Assembly (NCBI RefSeq): GCF_023856365.1
Contig: NC_064555.1
Location: 12,117,754 to 12,181,753 of the forward strand
Source of the DNA: Brienomyrus brachyistius
Taxonomy: Eukaryota > Chordata > Actinopteri > Osteoglossiformes > Mormyridae
Direction of reading: 5' to 3'
Length of the DNA stretch: 64,000 nt
Part shown: piece by piece, positions 20,422-29,519 of the stretch
How the letters are laid out: each line of letters starts with the position of its first letter
Numbering within the stretch: position 1 is the stretch's first letter
Notes under the pieces: generated by a model
What the model saw: only the letters and a program-made list of their open reading frames with translations
Told to the model about the DNA's origin: nothing
The model's database searches: none
Made by a program: the position numbers and the translations under genes

Positions 20422-22053
20422 TTAACTGTCCACTATGTAGTCCAGCAAATGTTCAGGCCGGCGTCGAGTACGCTTCGGCCTTGACTGGAAATCCACGGCA
20501 CCCCCATTTGGGCCAGGCGTAGGGAGCAAGTAGTCCCCAGGCTGCACGCCAGTCTGTGGGTCGGGGGCAAGCGGATGGTACGGCACCAGCCGGTCCTTGT
20601 GTAGCACCACCCGCCTTCCCCGCCCCGGCATCCGGACTCGGAAGACCACCTCTGATAGCTGTTCCAGGATCTCGCCCAGGCCTTGCCAGTGATTCATGAG
20701 CTTGGGGGTCAGCCCCCGCTTCCTCTGGGGGCAGAACACCCAAACCCGATCTCCGGCCCCTAGCAGGGGACCGTGTGCACGGGTATCGTACGCCCGCTTC
20801 TGGCGAGCCCCAGCTCCCTCCAACATCCGTCTTGCCAGCTGATGCACCGCGTGCAACCGCTCCCTGAGCCGCCGGTAGTAGTCCATCTCTGGTCCACCAG
20901 CAATCTCTGGCTCAGGGGGTGCCCCGAACACCAAGTCCACTGGGGTTCGGAGCTCCCTTCCGAACATTAACGCTGCAGGAGTACACTGACTTGACTCCTG
21001 CACTGCTGTCCGATACGCCCACAACACAAGGGGCAGATGTTGATCCCAGTCCCTCTGATGCTGGCTGGTCAGGATGGCCAGCTGGGTGGCCAGCGTGCGG
21101 TTGAACCGCTCAACCAGACCATCGCTCTGAGGATGGAGGGGGGTGGTCCTCGTTTTTCTCACCCCCAGCCTCCGACACACTTCTCCCAACACCTGGCTCT
21201 CAAAATTTCTCCCTTGGTCACTATGGAGCTCCTCCGGTACACCAAACCGTGTGAACATCTCGTCCACCAGGGTCTGATCTGGCACCGCGTACGCCTCTGG
21301 CCACTTTGAAAAATAATCCATCGCGATCAGGACATACCGGTTGCCGGCATCAGTGACAGGGAACGGACCCAGAATGTCCACTCCGATCCGCTCCATGGGC
21401 GCCCCGACTAGGTATTGCTGCAATGGGGCATGGGAGCGCTGGCTGGGACCCTTCTGTGCCGTGCAGTCATCACAGCAGTGAACATGGATCTCTACGTCCT
21501 GACGACACCCCGGCCAGTAGAACCGCCGTCTCAACCGCCGCAACGTCTTGCCATTCCCAAAATGGCCAGTACCTGCAGCCCCATGAACCCAGCGGAGGAC
21601 CTCAGGCCGCAAGGCCCGGGGAACCAGGAGCTGGAGTATGTCGCCTCCCCCGTCTGGCGCTCGCCACCGCCGGTAGATTACACCGCCATGGAGCTCCAGG
21701 TTGTTCCACTGGGAGTACATTGACTTCGTCTCGGGCCCCTGGGAAGACACGGCGCACCGGTCTGGCCGCGTCCCCGCCTCCATCCCGTCCCTCACCGTCC
21801 CCAGCGCTGGATCGCTCACCTGGTGCTGCTGTAGCTCCGCCGCGGTGAAAGGCTCCTGCCCTTCATGCTCACCCTCGGGTTCTGCTGCTGCCGATGTCGG
21901 ACCCCGGTCGAGCTCCTCCAGGCGCCTGCAGTACCGGTACTCATCCGTAGAACAGGGGCGCCTGGACAGAGCGTCGGCGTTATCATGCTGCCGCCCTGGT
22001 CGGTGCTGGGCCTCGAAGTCGTACTCCTGCAGTATTTCCAGCCACCGGGCCAC
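20422..22053 (-). CDS. Gypsy pol: end of RNase H and integrase
   Basis: 543 codons. It starts in the last part of RNase H (RWLEILQEYDFEAQHRPGRQ and NADALSRRPC, residues 3-34). Integrase follows: zinc-binding H...H then C-C in HVHCCDDCTAQKG (about residue 188); catalytic Asp in GVDILGPFPV (about 223), second Asp in HSDQGRNF (about 278), Glu in LVERFN (about 313). The loop after KWPEAYAVPDQ is shorter than usual by about ten residues, suggesting an in-frame deletion between the first two catalytic residues. A GPY/F-like C-terminal module (WQGLGEILEQL, VVLHKDRLVPYHP) is present and no chromodomain is evident. The methionine at 22053 is not a true start; the frame continues the upstream pol ORF across a deletion. 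Confidence 0.9.
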   Translation of the reverse strand: MARWLEILQEYDFEAQHRPGRQHDNADALSRRPCSTDEYRYCRRLEELDRGPTSAAAEPEGEHEGQEPFTAAELQQHQVSDPALGTVRDGMEAGTRPDRCAVSSQGPETKSMYSQWNNLELHGGVIYRRWRAPDGGGDILQLLVPRALRPEVLRWVHGAAGTGHFGNGKTLRRLRRRFYWPGCRQDVEIHVHCCDDCTAQKGPSQRSHAPLQQYLVGAPMERIGVDILGPFPVTDAGNRYVLIAMDYFSKWPEAYAVPDQTLVDEMFTRFGVPEELHSDQGRNFESQVLGEVCRRLGVRKTRTTPLHPQSDGLVERFNRTLATQLAILTSQHQRDWDQHLPLVLWAYRTAVQESSQCTPAALMFGRELRTPVDLVFGAPPEPEIAGGPEMDYYRRLRERLHAVHQLARRMLEGAGARQKRAYDTRAHGPLLGAGDRVWVFCPQRKRGLTPKLMNHWQGLGEILEQLSEVVFRVRMPGRGRRVVLHKDRLVPYHPLAPDPQTGVQPGDYLLPTPGPNGGAVDFQSRPKRTRRRPEHLLDYIVDS

Positions 22054-23942
22054 CAGGTTAGGCTGGCGTGGTCGGTCCTGAGCAGGAACTTAGTGCCCAG
22101 GAGGTAGGGTCGGAAATGACGAACCGCCAGGACCACAGCCAACAGCTCACGCCGGGTAACACAGTAATTCCTCTCGGCCCGGCTGAGGCTGCAGCTGTAG
22201 TATGCCACCACCCGCTCCCCAGTCTCTCCCCTCTGGGAGAGCACCGCTCCGACCCCCACGTTGCTGGCATCAGTGTCCAAAAGGAAAGGCTGGCCGGGGT
22301 CAGGATATGCCAAGACTGGGGCACTCACAAGGGCAGTTTTCAGCTGTTCGAAAGCCGCTGCACAGTCCTCAGTCCAACCAAACCGCCGACCCTTGTTGGT
22401 CAACTGATGCAAAGGGCTAGCGACGGTGGCAAAGTCTTTTACAAACCTCCTATAATAGGAGGCCAGCCCCAGGAAGCTTCGTAGCTCGGCGACGTTCGAT
22501 GGGGGAGGCCAGTCCCCCACAGCATCCACCTTCTCTGGGTCAGTAGCCACCCCTTTCTCGCTCACCACATGTCCCAGGAACTTCACCTGGCGAGCGAGAA
22601 GGTCGCACTTGGCCGGGTTCAGCTTTAGTCCGGCCCCCCGGATGGCGGTCAGGACCTCTCGCAGGTTGGCAACAGCCTGTTCAAAGTCCTTGGCATGAGT
22701 CAGCAGGTCATCCAAATAGACCACGCAGCGGGCACGGGGAATGTCTTTGAGGACCCTTTCCATTAACCTTTCAAACGTGGCTGGTGCATTGCATAGTCCG
22801 AAAGGCATCACCCTAAACTGCCACAGTCCTTGCCCTATGGTGAATGCAGTTTTGGGCCGTGCCTCAGTAGCAAGCTCCACCTGCCAGTACCCACTGCGGA
22901 GGTCTAGCGAGCTGAACCAACTGGACCCAGCGATGTAGTCCTGTGCATCATCGATGCGAGGTAGCGGGTAAGAGTCCTTGCGGGTGACCGCGTTCAGACG
23001 CCTGTAGTCCACACAAGGGCGCCACCCCCCTGTTTTCTTCCGCACCATAACCACAGGTGCGGCCCATGGACTATCCGAGGGTTCAATGACACCATTAGCG
23101 GCCATCTCTTTTATCAGTTCCTCGGCAGCTTGGCGTTGGGCGAGGGGCAGGCGGTGGGGCCGCAGCCGGATAGGAGCAGCTGCTCCAGTGTCGATAGTGT
23201 GCTTCACCAGGCCCGTCCTGGTGCAGTCCTCTTCCCTGGCGGCAAAAATGTCCATAAACTCCGCCAAGAGGCTCTGCAGCTGCCGCTGCTGTGTCGCACT
23301 GAGGTGCACCCCACTCCGCCGCCCAAGCTCCTCTACTGCAGCGACAGTCTCGGGTGGTGGGGAGACTGCCGAGCTAGGTGGCGACTCTGGCTGCGGGATG
23401 TTGGCCCTGCTTACGTTCACCCCCTGGGTCCTTTTCCGCACCTTCGCCGCCCTCGACCCCTGGCTGTGGCTTGGAGCTGTGGGGCACGAGGGCTTTGGAG
23501 GTGCTGGTGGGGTAGGGGTCTGTCCCTGGCTACCGCGGCCCACTTGGAGCCGTACGGTCTCAGCACCAAGGTGGAGGGCAACTCCCGGCACATCGACCCG
23601 TGCCCCCCAGTGGGCCAGCAAGTCCAGTCCAACAATGCACTCGTCTGTTATCTGTCGGCAAGCCAGAACTCGTGGTTCACACTGTTCATTCCCACCACCA
23701 CCTGCAGAGTCTTTCTCCCCGGCATCACCGACTTTCCTCCTGTGACGGTGTACAATACTGTGTGAGTAGGGGTCCAATCTTTCGGCAATGAACCGCCCGT
23801 CTCCGGAAGCACCCCCCTCCGGAAGCACCCCCCTCCGCAGCAAGCAGATGGTGGACCCCGTGTCTACCAGGGCCCGGCAAGACCGTCCATCAATTATACA
23901 GTCCAGGTATAGTCCACGGGTGGACCCACAGCGGCCCACCAC
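21816..23942 (-). CDS. Gypsy pol: protease, reverse transcriptase, RNase H
   Basis: 708 codons. Protease: CRALVDTGSTICLL with catalytic DTG (about residue 26) and CIVGLDLLAHWG (about 103). RT: GVIEPSDSPWAAPVVMVRKK (about 291), CVDYRRLNAVTRKDSYPLP (about 315), SLDLRSGYWQVELATEARPK (about 347), GLCNAPATFERLM and the catalytic YLDDLL (about 407). RNase H: LLDTDASNVGVGAVLS (about 556) and RNYCVTRRELLAVV (about 588). The homologous frame ends after RTDHASLTW (about 633); the remainder is out of frame because of a short deletion near 22055-22060, and pol continues in the other ORF. Pol lies in a different frame from gag, so it is probably expressed by frameshifting or another recoding event. Confidence 0.92.
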   Translation of the reverse strand: MVGRCGSTRGLYLDCIIDGRSCRALVDTGSTICLLRRGVLPEGGASGDGRFIAERLDPYSHSIVHRHRRKVGDAGEKDSAGGGGNEQCEPRVLACRQITDECIVGLDLLAHWGARVDVPGVALHLGAETVRLQVGRGSQGQTPTPPAPPKPSCPTAPSHSQGSRAAKVRKRTQGVNVSRANIPQPESPPSSAVSPPPETVAAVEELGRRSGVHLSATQQRQLQSLLAEFMDIFAAREEDCTRTGLVKHTIDTGAAAPIRLRPHRLPLAQRQAAEELIKEMAANGVIEPSDSPWAAPVVMVRKKTGGWRPCVDYRRLNAVTRKDSYPLPRIDDAQDYIAGSSWFSSLDLRSGYWQVELATEARPKTAFTIGQGLWQFRVMPFGLCNAPATFERLMERVLKDIPRARCVVYLDDLLTHAKDFEQAVANLREVLTAIRGAGLKLNPAKCDLLARQVKFLGHVVSEKGVATDPEKVDAVGDWPPPSNVAELRSFLGLASYYRRFVKDFATVASPLHQLTNKGRRFGWTEDCAAAFEQLKTALVSAPVLAYPDPGQPFLLDTDASNVGVGAVLSQRGETGERVVAYYSCSLSRAERNYCVTRRELLAVVLAVRHFRPYLLGTKFLLRTDHASLTWWPGGWKYCRSTTSRPSTDQGGSMITPTLCPGAPVLRMSTGTAGAWRSSTGVRHRQQQNPRVSMKGRSLSPRRSYSSTR

Positions 23943-23965
23943 AGGATGAGTGTCACAGAGAGGGT

Positions 23966-24919
23966 TTAATGATTGGGGTGGGGGTTCCCTCGCTGTCCCG
24001 CCCCGCGGCCGTTTCCCGTCGGTGATGTCGCTCGGGCCCGAGGACTAGGTGCAGGACAGTTCCGGGCGAGGTGACCGGGCTCCCCGCACCGATAACAGCA
24101 GTCCGTCCGGCGCCTCCGACGGGGAACTGCCTCTGGTTGGGCTCGTCTGACCTCCTCTTCCTCATCCGACTGGGTCACGCTCATCTCTCGCTCGACCCCC
24201 CTGGCCGATCGTCGGGTCACTGGCTCGTCCTGCAGCACCGCTTCAGCCCGCTCAGCCTCCCTTAATGCCTCCTCCAGGTCTCGGGGGGATGACAGCCAGA
24301 CATGCTGTCGCAGCCCCTCCGGTGTGAGTCCCCTCAGGAAGGCGTGGAGACCCAGCTCCTCTTGTGCCGCTCCCGGGAATGTTGGATAGCCCCGTCGGGC
24401 ATAGAGACGGACGTCCGCAGCAAAGGACCCCAGGCTCTCTCCCTCGCATCGGCGGCAGCGAGCCAGCTCCTCCCTGCTCTGCTCGGCTGGTGGTCTCTGT
24501 CCGAACCGTCTGCCGAGCATGGTGGTCAACGCCCGGAGGTCGCGCTGCTCCTCTAGGGGCAGGTCCAGCAGAACCTGAAGCGCTGGGCCCTCCAGTGCGA
24601 GCGCCAGGTGGGTGGCCGTCTCTTCTTGGCCCCACCCGTTGTGAGTGGCAGCCAGTGTGACTTGGGCCAGGTACGGCTCCAGCTGCGTCGCCCCAGTGTA
24701 GTGCTGTAGCTTAGCAGCCGTCCTGCCAGGAAGCTGTGGTGTGGCCCCAGGAGTCCCCTCCGGCTGAGGGGATAGCAGGGGGCGGCTGTTCCGGGGAGCG
24801 CTGCGGCCCTCCGGCCGCCCCAGCTCGGGTCTTCTCTGCTGGGTCTCGTTAGCCATGCTTTCCAGGAGCGAGCAGTTGTCTCGGATTAGACGCTCTAATT
24901 CGCCTACGGCCGGCTCCAT
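23966..24919 (-). CDS. Gypsy Gag polyprotein
   Basis: 317 codons, intact. The N-terminal region has MEPAVGELERLIRDNCSLLE. The central capsid-like region contains YTGATQLEPYLAQVTLAATH (about residue 86) and LALALEGPALQVLLDLPLEE (about 116). Near the C-terminus is a single CCHC zinc knuckle, CYRCGEPGHLARNC (about residue 276), followed by a basic, Ser/Pro/Gly-rich tail. It packages the element RNA. It starts 22 bp after the primer-binding site, and pol begins about 20 bp after the gag stop in another frame. Confidence 0.92.
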   Translation of the reverse strand: MEPAVGELERLIRDNCSLLESMANETQQRRPELGRPEGRSAPRNSRPLLSPQPEGTPGATPQLPGRTAAKLQHYTGATQLEPYLAQVTLAATHNGWGQEETATHLALALEGPALQVLLDLPLEEQRDLRALTTMLGRRFGQRPPAEQSREELARCRRCEGESLGSFAADVRLYARRGYPTFPGAAQEELGLHAFLRGLTPEGLRQHVWLSSPRDLEEALREAERAEAVLQDEPVTRRSARGVEREMSVTQSDEEEEVRRAQPEAVPRRRRRTDCCYRCGEPGHLARNCPAPSPRARATSPTGNGRGAGQRGNPHPNH

Positions 24920-24941
24920 AGTGTCTGCTAGACACTCAGCG

Positions 24942-24959
24942 ATCCCACTTCTGACACCA
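24942..24959 (-). promoter_or_regulatory. Primer-binding site, tRNA-Leu type
   Basis: Plus strand ATCCCACTTCTGACACCA equals the 3' end (with CCA) of vertebrate tRNA-Leu(CAA), so the minus-strand element RNA carries its complement, two bases inside the 5' LTR. All 18 bases fit. Confidence 0.85.
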
Positions 24960-24961
24960 AT

Positions 24962-25302
24962 TGTAGCAACCGTGGGTTAGTGGAGCTGAACTGGCTAGGC
25001 TGCTCGTTAGCCAACACAGCTAGCGACTATCACCGAATTTCACAACGAACTGAGAGCGCTCGTGCCCCATACACCGCGTGACCCCGAGCGTCCAGCAGCA
25101 GGTCTGTAATAACAGAGTCTCGGTGTCAGTCAACCATACCAATTCAACCCGCCCCACAGAACACACATGAACTTCACTGTGGCTAACATTAACATAACAC
25201 AACATGAGAATCAAACACATAGGAACTAGCAGAACGATAGAAAATACAGACAACACAATACCCAGAATGCACCTGGCTAACAACCCCAGCCAGGTCATTA
25301 CA
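24962..25302 (-). repeat. 5' LTR of the gypsy element, internally deleted
   Basis: 341 bp; matches the 3' LTR except for a missing block of about 115 bp after GGTCTGTAAT (about 25110) and scattered substitutions such as GCGACCGCG versus GCAACCGTG. Confidence 0.9.
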
Positions 25303-26640
25303 ATATATTTCTAATTTAAATAAAAGTCGATCTCTAACTTATCTATCTGTTTAGCTATATTTAGCTAAACTTATCTATGTCTGGTTAATCAAAAGGAATA
25401 AAACCCTATAACTTGAAAATATGTATGACTTTATTATAATGAGCTGGACTGCATTATTTAATTGCCTTTAATAGTTGTAGGAACTAGTGAACGATATTCA
25501 GCAACATACATCAAAAAACATTTTAAAAACTTTGGTAGATTAAACTCCCAAGCGCCTGGACTATGCTTATCTAGCATGACAGTACAGAGGGGTTTTTTCT
25601 TATCGTGTAGCAACGGGTGGGCGGTGTAGAAATTACAATTTAGGACACATTTAGTTCTTTTTGTTATAGCGCTATTTTAAATTAGTATGAGTGGATTTTT
25701 TTTTAAATAAATAAAGACCAACAGTTGAATGGGGCATATAGTCACTGTCCGGTCTCGCTGCATAGTGGATCACTAAGTTAGGGTGCTTTGGGGTTTGGCC
25801 ACACATCGCGATCACCAACCTAAAGTTAAACTCTAAAGCCCCCCGACCTCCGGTGTGTGTGTGTTTGTGCACATGAGCGTGAACAAAGATTTACTGAAAA
25901 AAACTTGTTTATTAAAATAACTTTATTCTGCTAAAGTTTTAAAAAATGTGTTTTTGATGCTTGTCACTAAATGCTGCTTTAAAGTTCCTATCCGGGGCTG
26001 CTGCTCCAGAGACAGTTGCTAGTCCATATAATGCTAGACCATATAATTTCGCACCTAAAACATGGAAGGGCTTTTGCCGTTAGAAAATAATGTGTTATTT
26101 TAAGTAAATGCGTTAAGAAACACGACAAATGTTTTTTTAATTTAAATGATTAAAATAACTAATGTATTAGTCTAACAAAAAGTTTCAAAAATGTTTTTGA
26201 AGTATGTAGCTAAATACCGCTCACTATAGTTCCTATCCAGGACTACGTACGACGCCACTTCCTAATCGAATGCTCTCCTTGCGATGTTGTGTTTTATGAA
26301 ATATGCTTGAAAACTTTGTTGGTTACCTTCCGTATTGGAATCTTGAAGATGCTTTTGATGTATGTTGCTAAATACTGCTCACTAGGTTCCTACAGCTACT
26401 AAATTAATAATAAACTGGGTGCATCTTATTTAAAATAAAATTAACAAAATACAACTAAATTGTTTTATTCCTTAAATCTTATCGGTTTAAAAATTTGTAC
26501 TAATTTGTCATACAGCCATTTAAGCTACGGCACTTTATCCCACTGATTAAACAATTGTAGTTAGATACTTCATCCAACCTCCAGACCCGCAGCGGGCCGT
26601 CCAGGCCTATGCCAGAGCCCCAGAGCTGTGGTGTTAGAAA
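25303..26640. other. AT-rich stretch, end of target repeat then no gene
   Basis: 25307-25321 completes the interrupted dispersed repeat. The remainder has no ORF or motif that I can support; several TA-rich direct runs around TTAGCTATATTTAGCTAAAC (25349-25370) form a short palindrome. Confidence 0.35.
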
Positions 26641-26648
26641 ATCAACTT

Positions 26649-26785
26649 TTATTTAAATTAGAAATATATTATTTTATACTATTTACGAACAAGACAGATT
26701 AACAAATAGAGGTAATGTGCTTTCTGCCAGGATTGGACTGCTGGCTGTCTGCTTCTCACACTCAGGACCAGCGGTTTAACGAGAT
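26649..26785 (-). repeat. Inverted diverged copy of the dispersed repeat
   Basis: Reverse-complement relation to 27074-27208 (shared TTTAAATTAGAAATATATTA, AGATTAACA and GCTGGCTGT blocks), together making a foldback of about 560 bp. Following sequence (26810-26850) also resembles the outer part of the left arm at 16160. Confidence 0.7.
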
Positions 26786-26990
26786 GTTACAGTCAATCTG
26801 CAGGCACCGTGCAACAATTTGTCAACCGGCGGCCATTTTGTTTCATTCACGCTTCCTTCTCATAGGCTTATCGCTCATGACTCCAAAAGCTCTTGCGCCG
26901 ACACCCCAGTTACCCACTGCCGCAGACATTAGCTGACCGACATGTTTTAACATGCAATATGCATTAATCCCCCCTAAAAACAGGATGGCT

Positions 26991-27060
26991 GTGTGTGTGT
27001 GTGTGTGTGTGTATACATACATACATGCACACACATCAACATTTATTTGGCGGCATAAGC
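26991..27060 (+). repeat. (TG)n plus inverted copy of 27303-27372
   Basis: A run of TG then TATACATACATACATGCACA and CATTTATTTGGCGGCATAA. The reverse complement recurs at 27303-27372 almost base for base. Confidence 0.85.
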
Positions 27061-27073
27061 ATAAATGCTGTCT

Positions 27074-27208
27074 TGGTGCTAACCGTTGGCCCTGGATTGT
27101 GAGAAGCACACAGCCAGCAGCCCCATCCTGACAGAATGCTCATTAACTCTATATGTTAATCTGACTTATTTGTAAATAATATAGCATAATATATTTCTAA
27201 TTTAAATA
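27074..27208 (+). repeat. Uninterrupted copy of the gypsy target repeat
   Basis: GTGCTAACCGTTGGCCCTGG through CTAATTTAAAT; equals 19814-19931 joined to 25307-25321 apart from a few differences. It preserves the empty insertion site. Confidence 0.9.
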
Positions 27209-27213
27209 ATCTT

Positions 27214-27681
27214 CTACCAGTTTGAGGCACCAAAAAGGATCCTCACAGACCAGGGGCGGAATTTGTCAATGCTGTGAGTGTGATTTCATTTTGTGTAATT
27301 TTGTTTATGCCGCCAAATAAATGTTGATGTGTGTGCATGTATGTATGTATACAAACACACACACACACACTTTTTGTTGTTTGTATCTTATTGACATGTT
27401 AACAAGAGGGTTTGTGAAAAACTCCAGATAAAGAGAAGCCTGTGTGCCCCATACCACCCCAAACAAATGGCTTGGTGGAGAGACTGGACAAAAGCCGGAC
27501 CCCTGGGACCAGTACTTGGATGCAGTGATGTTTGGCCTACGTACCGAAAAACAACTGACAGCCAAACACTCCCCATTTTACCCCATTTTTGGAAGGGAGG
27601 CCCGGTACCCCTCTGAGGTTCCAGAGTACTACCTAGTATGTCAAAATGTTTCACACTCATATCAATTTTGTTAGTGCTTGG

Positions 27682-27719
<38 letters not shown>

Positions 27720-28132
27720 ACACAATCACTGGTCTTTATATTACTGATATTTTTAATTGTGGAATTGTCAAAATAGTCAATAAAATGACTTAATAGGTGA
27801 CGATAGAAATTCTTTGCTTACAGGTAGACAACAGTGTTCAGGCGGTTGTTGAAGAGGAGATGGTGTCAGAGGACATCAAACAGCTGGATGAACTTAACAT
27901 TCTCCTGGATTATGTGTTTAAGAAGGAGCAGGAAGGTTCAAAAAGAAGGCTGAAGTCAGGAATTCCAAAGCCTAACTTTAAAGGAGGCGATAAGGTGTGG
28001 AGACAAAATGTGAGGAGCCAGCAGAGAAAGGGTGGGAAGCTAGAGCCCAACTTCCTCGGCCCCTTTCTAATCACCCAAATTGAGGGCAAGAGTGCTGACC
28101 TTTTGGGAGAGAATGGTGCTGTTTTTAAATGA
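27214..28132 (+). pseudogene. Intron-containing gypsy-like integrase (Ginger-like) relic
   Basis: Three exon-like blocks. 27214-27273: YQFEAPKRILTDQGREFVNA with the second catalytic Asp, then a GTGAGT donor. 27407-27635: RVCEKLQIKRSLCAPYHP, then a one-base deletion before the region that would hold NGLVE, then PDPWDQYLDAVMFGLRT and HSPFYPIFGREARYPSEVP, ending at a GTATGT donor. 27824-28132: after a TTTGCTTACAG acceptor, ending in GDKVWRQNVRSQQRKGGKLE, NFLGPFLITQIEGKSADLLG and a stop. Integrase of gypsy type but with spliceosomal introns and no adjoining RT points to a Ginger-type DNA transposon or a domesticated integrase. The N-terminal zinc-binding part and first catalytic Asp are absent. 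A related C-terminal fragment lies at 39.5 kb. Confidence 0.65.
27688..27718 (+). repeat. Poly(A) run
   Basis: Some thirty consecutive A residues within the second intron of the Ginger-like relic; could be the scar of a retroposed RNA or simple slippage. Confidence 0.8.
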
Positions 28133-28740
28133 CATTTATTTATCCCGTTAGCTGTCTGTTGCACCAATTGGTAGACTATCTAATGGTCCGCCCCTGTAAA
28201 TGCAGTGCATTTTGCGTTACAATATTGGGCTGGGCATTCAGTTTCGTACCACCAGGAGGCAGGGAACCAGAAATGGGGCTGCAACACAAAAACCAGGACA
28301 CTCACAGAGAAACCCAGAAACATGACACCTGTTACATGGAGTGCTGGAAAAATATATAATAATTTCCAAATGAAGCTTCCTGGGCAATGAAACTATCCAT
28401 TTTTGTATCACACATTAATAAGTATCAAACTCCTATTGAAAACTTTGTAGTTTTGTGCCTCACCTGTATCACAAAAAATACCGGCTGCATAACGATCCAG
28501 CCTGGAACAAGGGCTCCAACGTGTGGTGCAAAACCAAAAGGCAGGACCATCGTTGATATGGCACTTTCAGCACGTCTGACCTGCCTGGCATTAGCATACA
28601 CAGGAAGGCAAGCATTAGCATACATGTGATGTATGCATTTAACTTCCTTTTGTTTTTGCAACCTGCACCTTCAGTCAATTTCATCCATCCATTTTAACCA
28701 CTTAATATAAAATTTAATATGACATCTTACCCACAGAGGG
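28133..28740. other. No gene identified
   Basis: Downstream of the integrase relic. Only short unsupported ORFs; a TTAGCATACA motif is repeated at about 28590 and 28616. Confidence 0.3.
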
Positions 28741-29164
28741 GGATCCGAGGTCCTGAGGCCTTCCTCTAGAATCAGAATAACTTGGACCTTCATATAGATC
28801 TGGCAACAACTGTGATCCTTCAGCTGTCCATCCCATGTTCACGTTAAGACTCTTCTTCTGAGAGAAGAATCACCATTAATAGCCAGAAGTTTCTGCTCTT
28901 AATTGCATAGATGTCTTGATGTTACCATAATTGATGTCAAAGACCATTATTTCCAAACAAGATCGTGTAATTTACAGTTAATGTGTTGAAATATAATACA
29001 TGTGACGCAAACATATATGAACCATGAAATACTTGAAATACTAAGTATAGCTCACCGGTAGGAATAATGGCTGTGTGTGCAGCTTTTCATTCTACCCAAG
29101 AAGAACCTACTCCTCATTGATCCGGACCAGGGGTCCATCCTGTTCCGCTTCTCTGCCTTGGGCA
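28741..29164 (-). pseudogene. Possible 3' exons of the Speedy pseudogene
   Basis: Two minus-strand blocks have good splice signals: 29164-29056 (acceptor TTTTTCAGTCAG, donor GTGAGC; coding PKAEKRNRMDPWSGSM and GRMKSCTHSHYSY) and 28857-28741 (acceptor TTCTCTCAG, donor GTAAGATG; coding MGWTAEGSQLLPDLYEGPSY). Phase is compatible with the upstream exon at 29520-29718. The sequences are not part of the conserved Speedy core, and I do not recognise them; they could be lineage-specific C-terminal exons. Confidence 0.4.
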
Positions 29165-29519
29165 CTGACTGAAAAATGTAGCAGACAACAGTAAATACAG
29201 ACAGTAAGTGTCTCTCTAGGCCTGCTAGACTGATCCAAGACTTTAACCTGTAGCTCTGCACTCTACGTTTCAGTAGGATATAATAGGCTCATTAATGGCT
29301 GAGAGGTCCACAGAAGACAGCGAACAAGGAACTGGGGAAAATCAAAATGAATCAACTGATGGATTGCAAAATGTACAATCAATATAAAATTAAGCTTTTT
29401 AACAATATTTAAGAAAAATGCCCAGTGGCAATAATTCTGGGAAGACTAATGTAAATTTAACATAAAAAACAGGATCAAGTTCCAGTACTGAAAAACTGGC
29501 ATTTAGAGGTCATACTTAC

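Larger units (their letters stand above)
19932..25302 (-). mobile_element. Nearly complete Ty3/gypsy retrotransposon
   Basis: 5371 bp, minus strand, with LTRs at both ends (TGTAGC...CATTACA), 4-bp target duplication ATAT (19928-19931 and 25303-25306), primer site, gag, pol and polypurine tract. The pre-insertion site GCATAATATATTTC is preserved at about 27187-27200 in the second copy of the target repeat. One frameshifting deletion in RNase H and one in-frame deletion in integrase prevent autonomous function. Confidence 0.95.

Noticed and set aside
20773..23765. Many plus-strand ORFs (up to 219 codons) across the gypsy element
   Set aside because: Antisense shadows of the minus-strand gag and pol, which carry all catalytic motifs.
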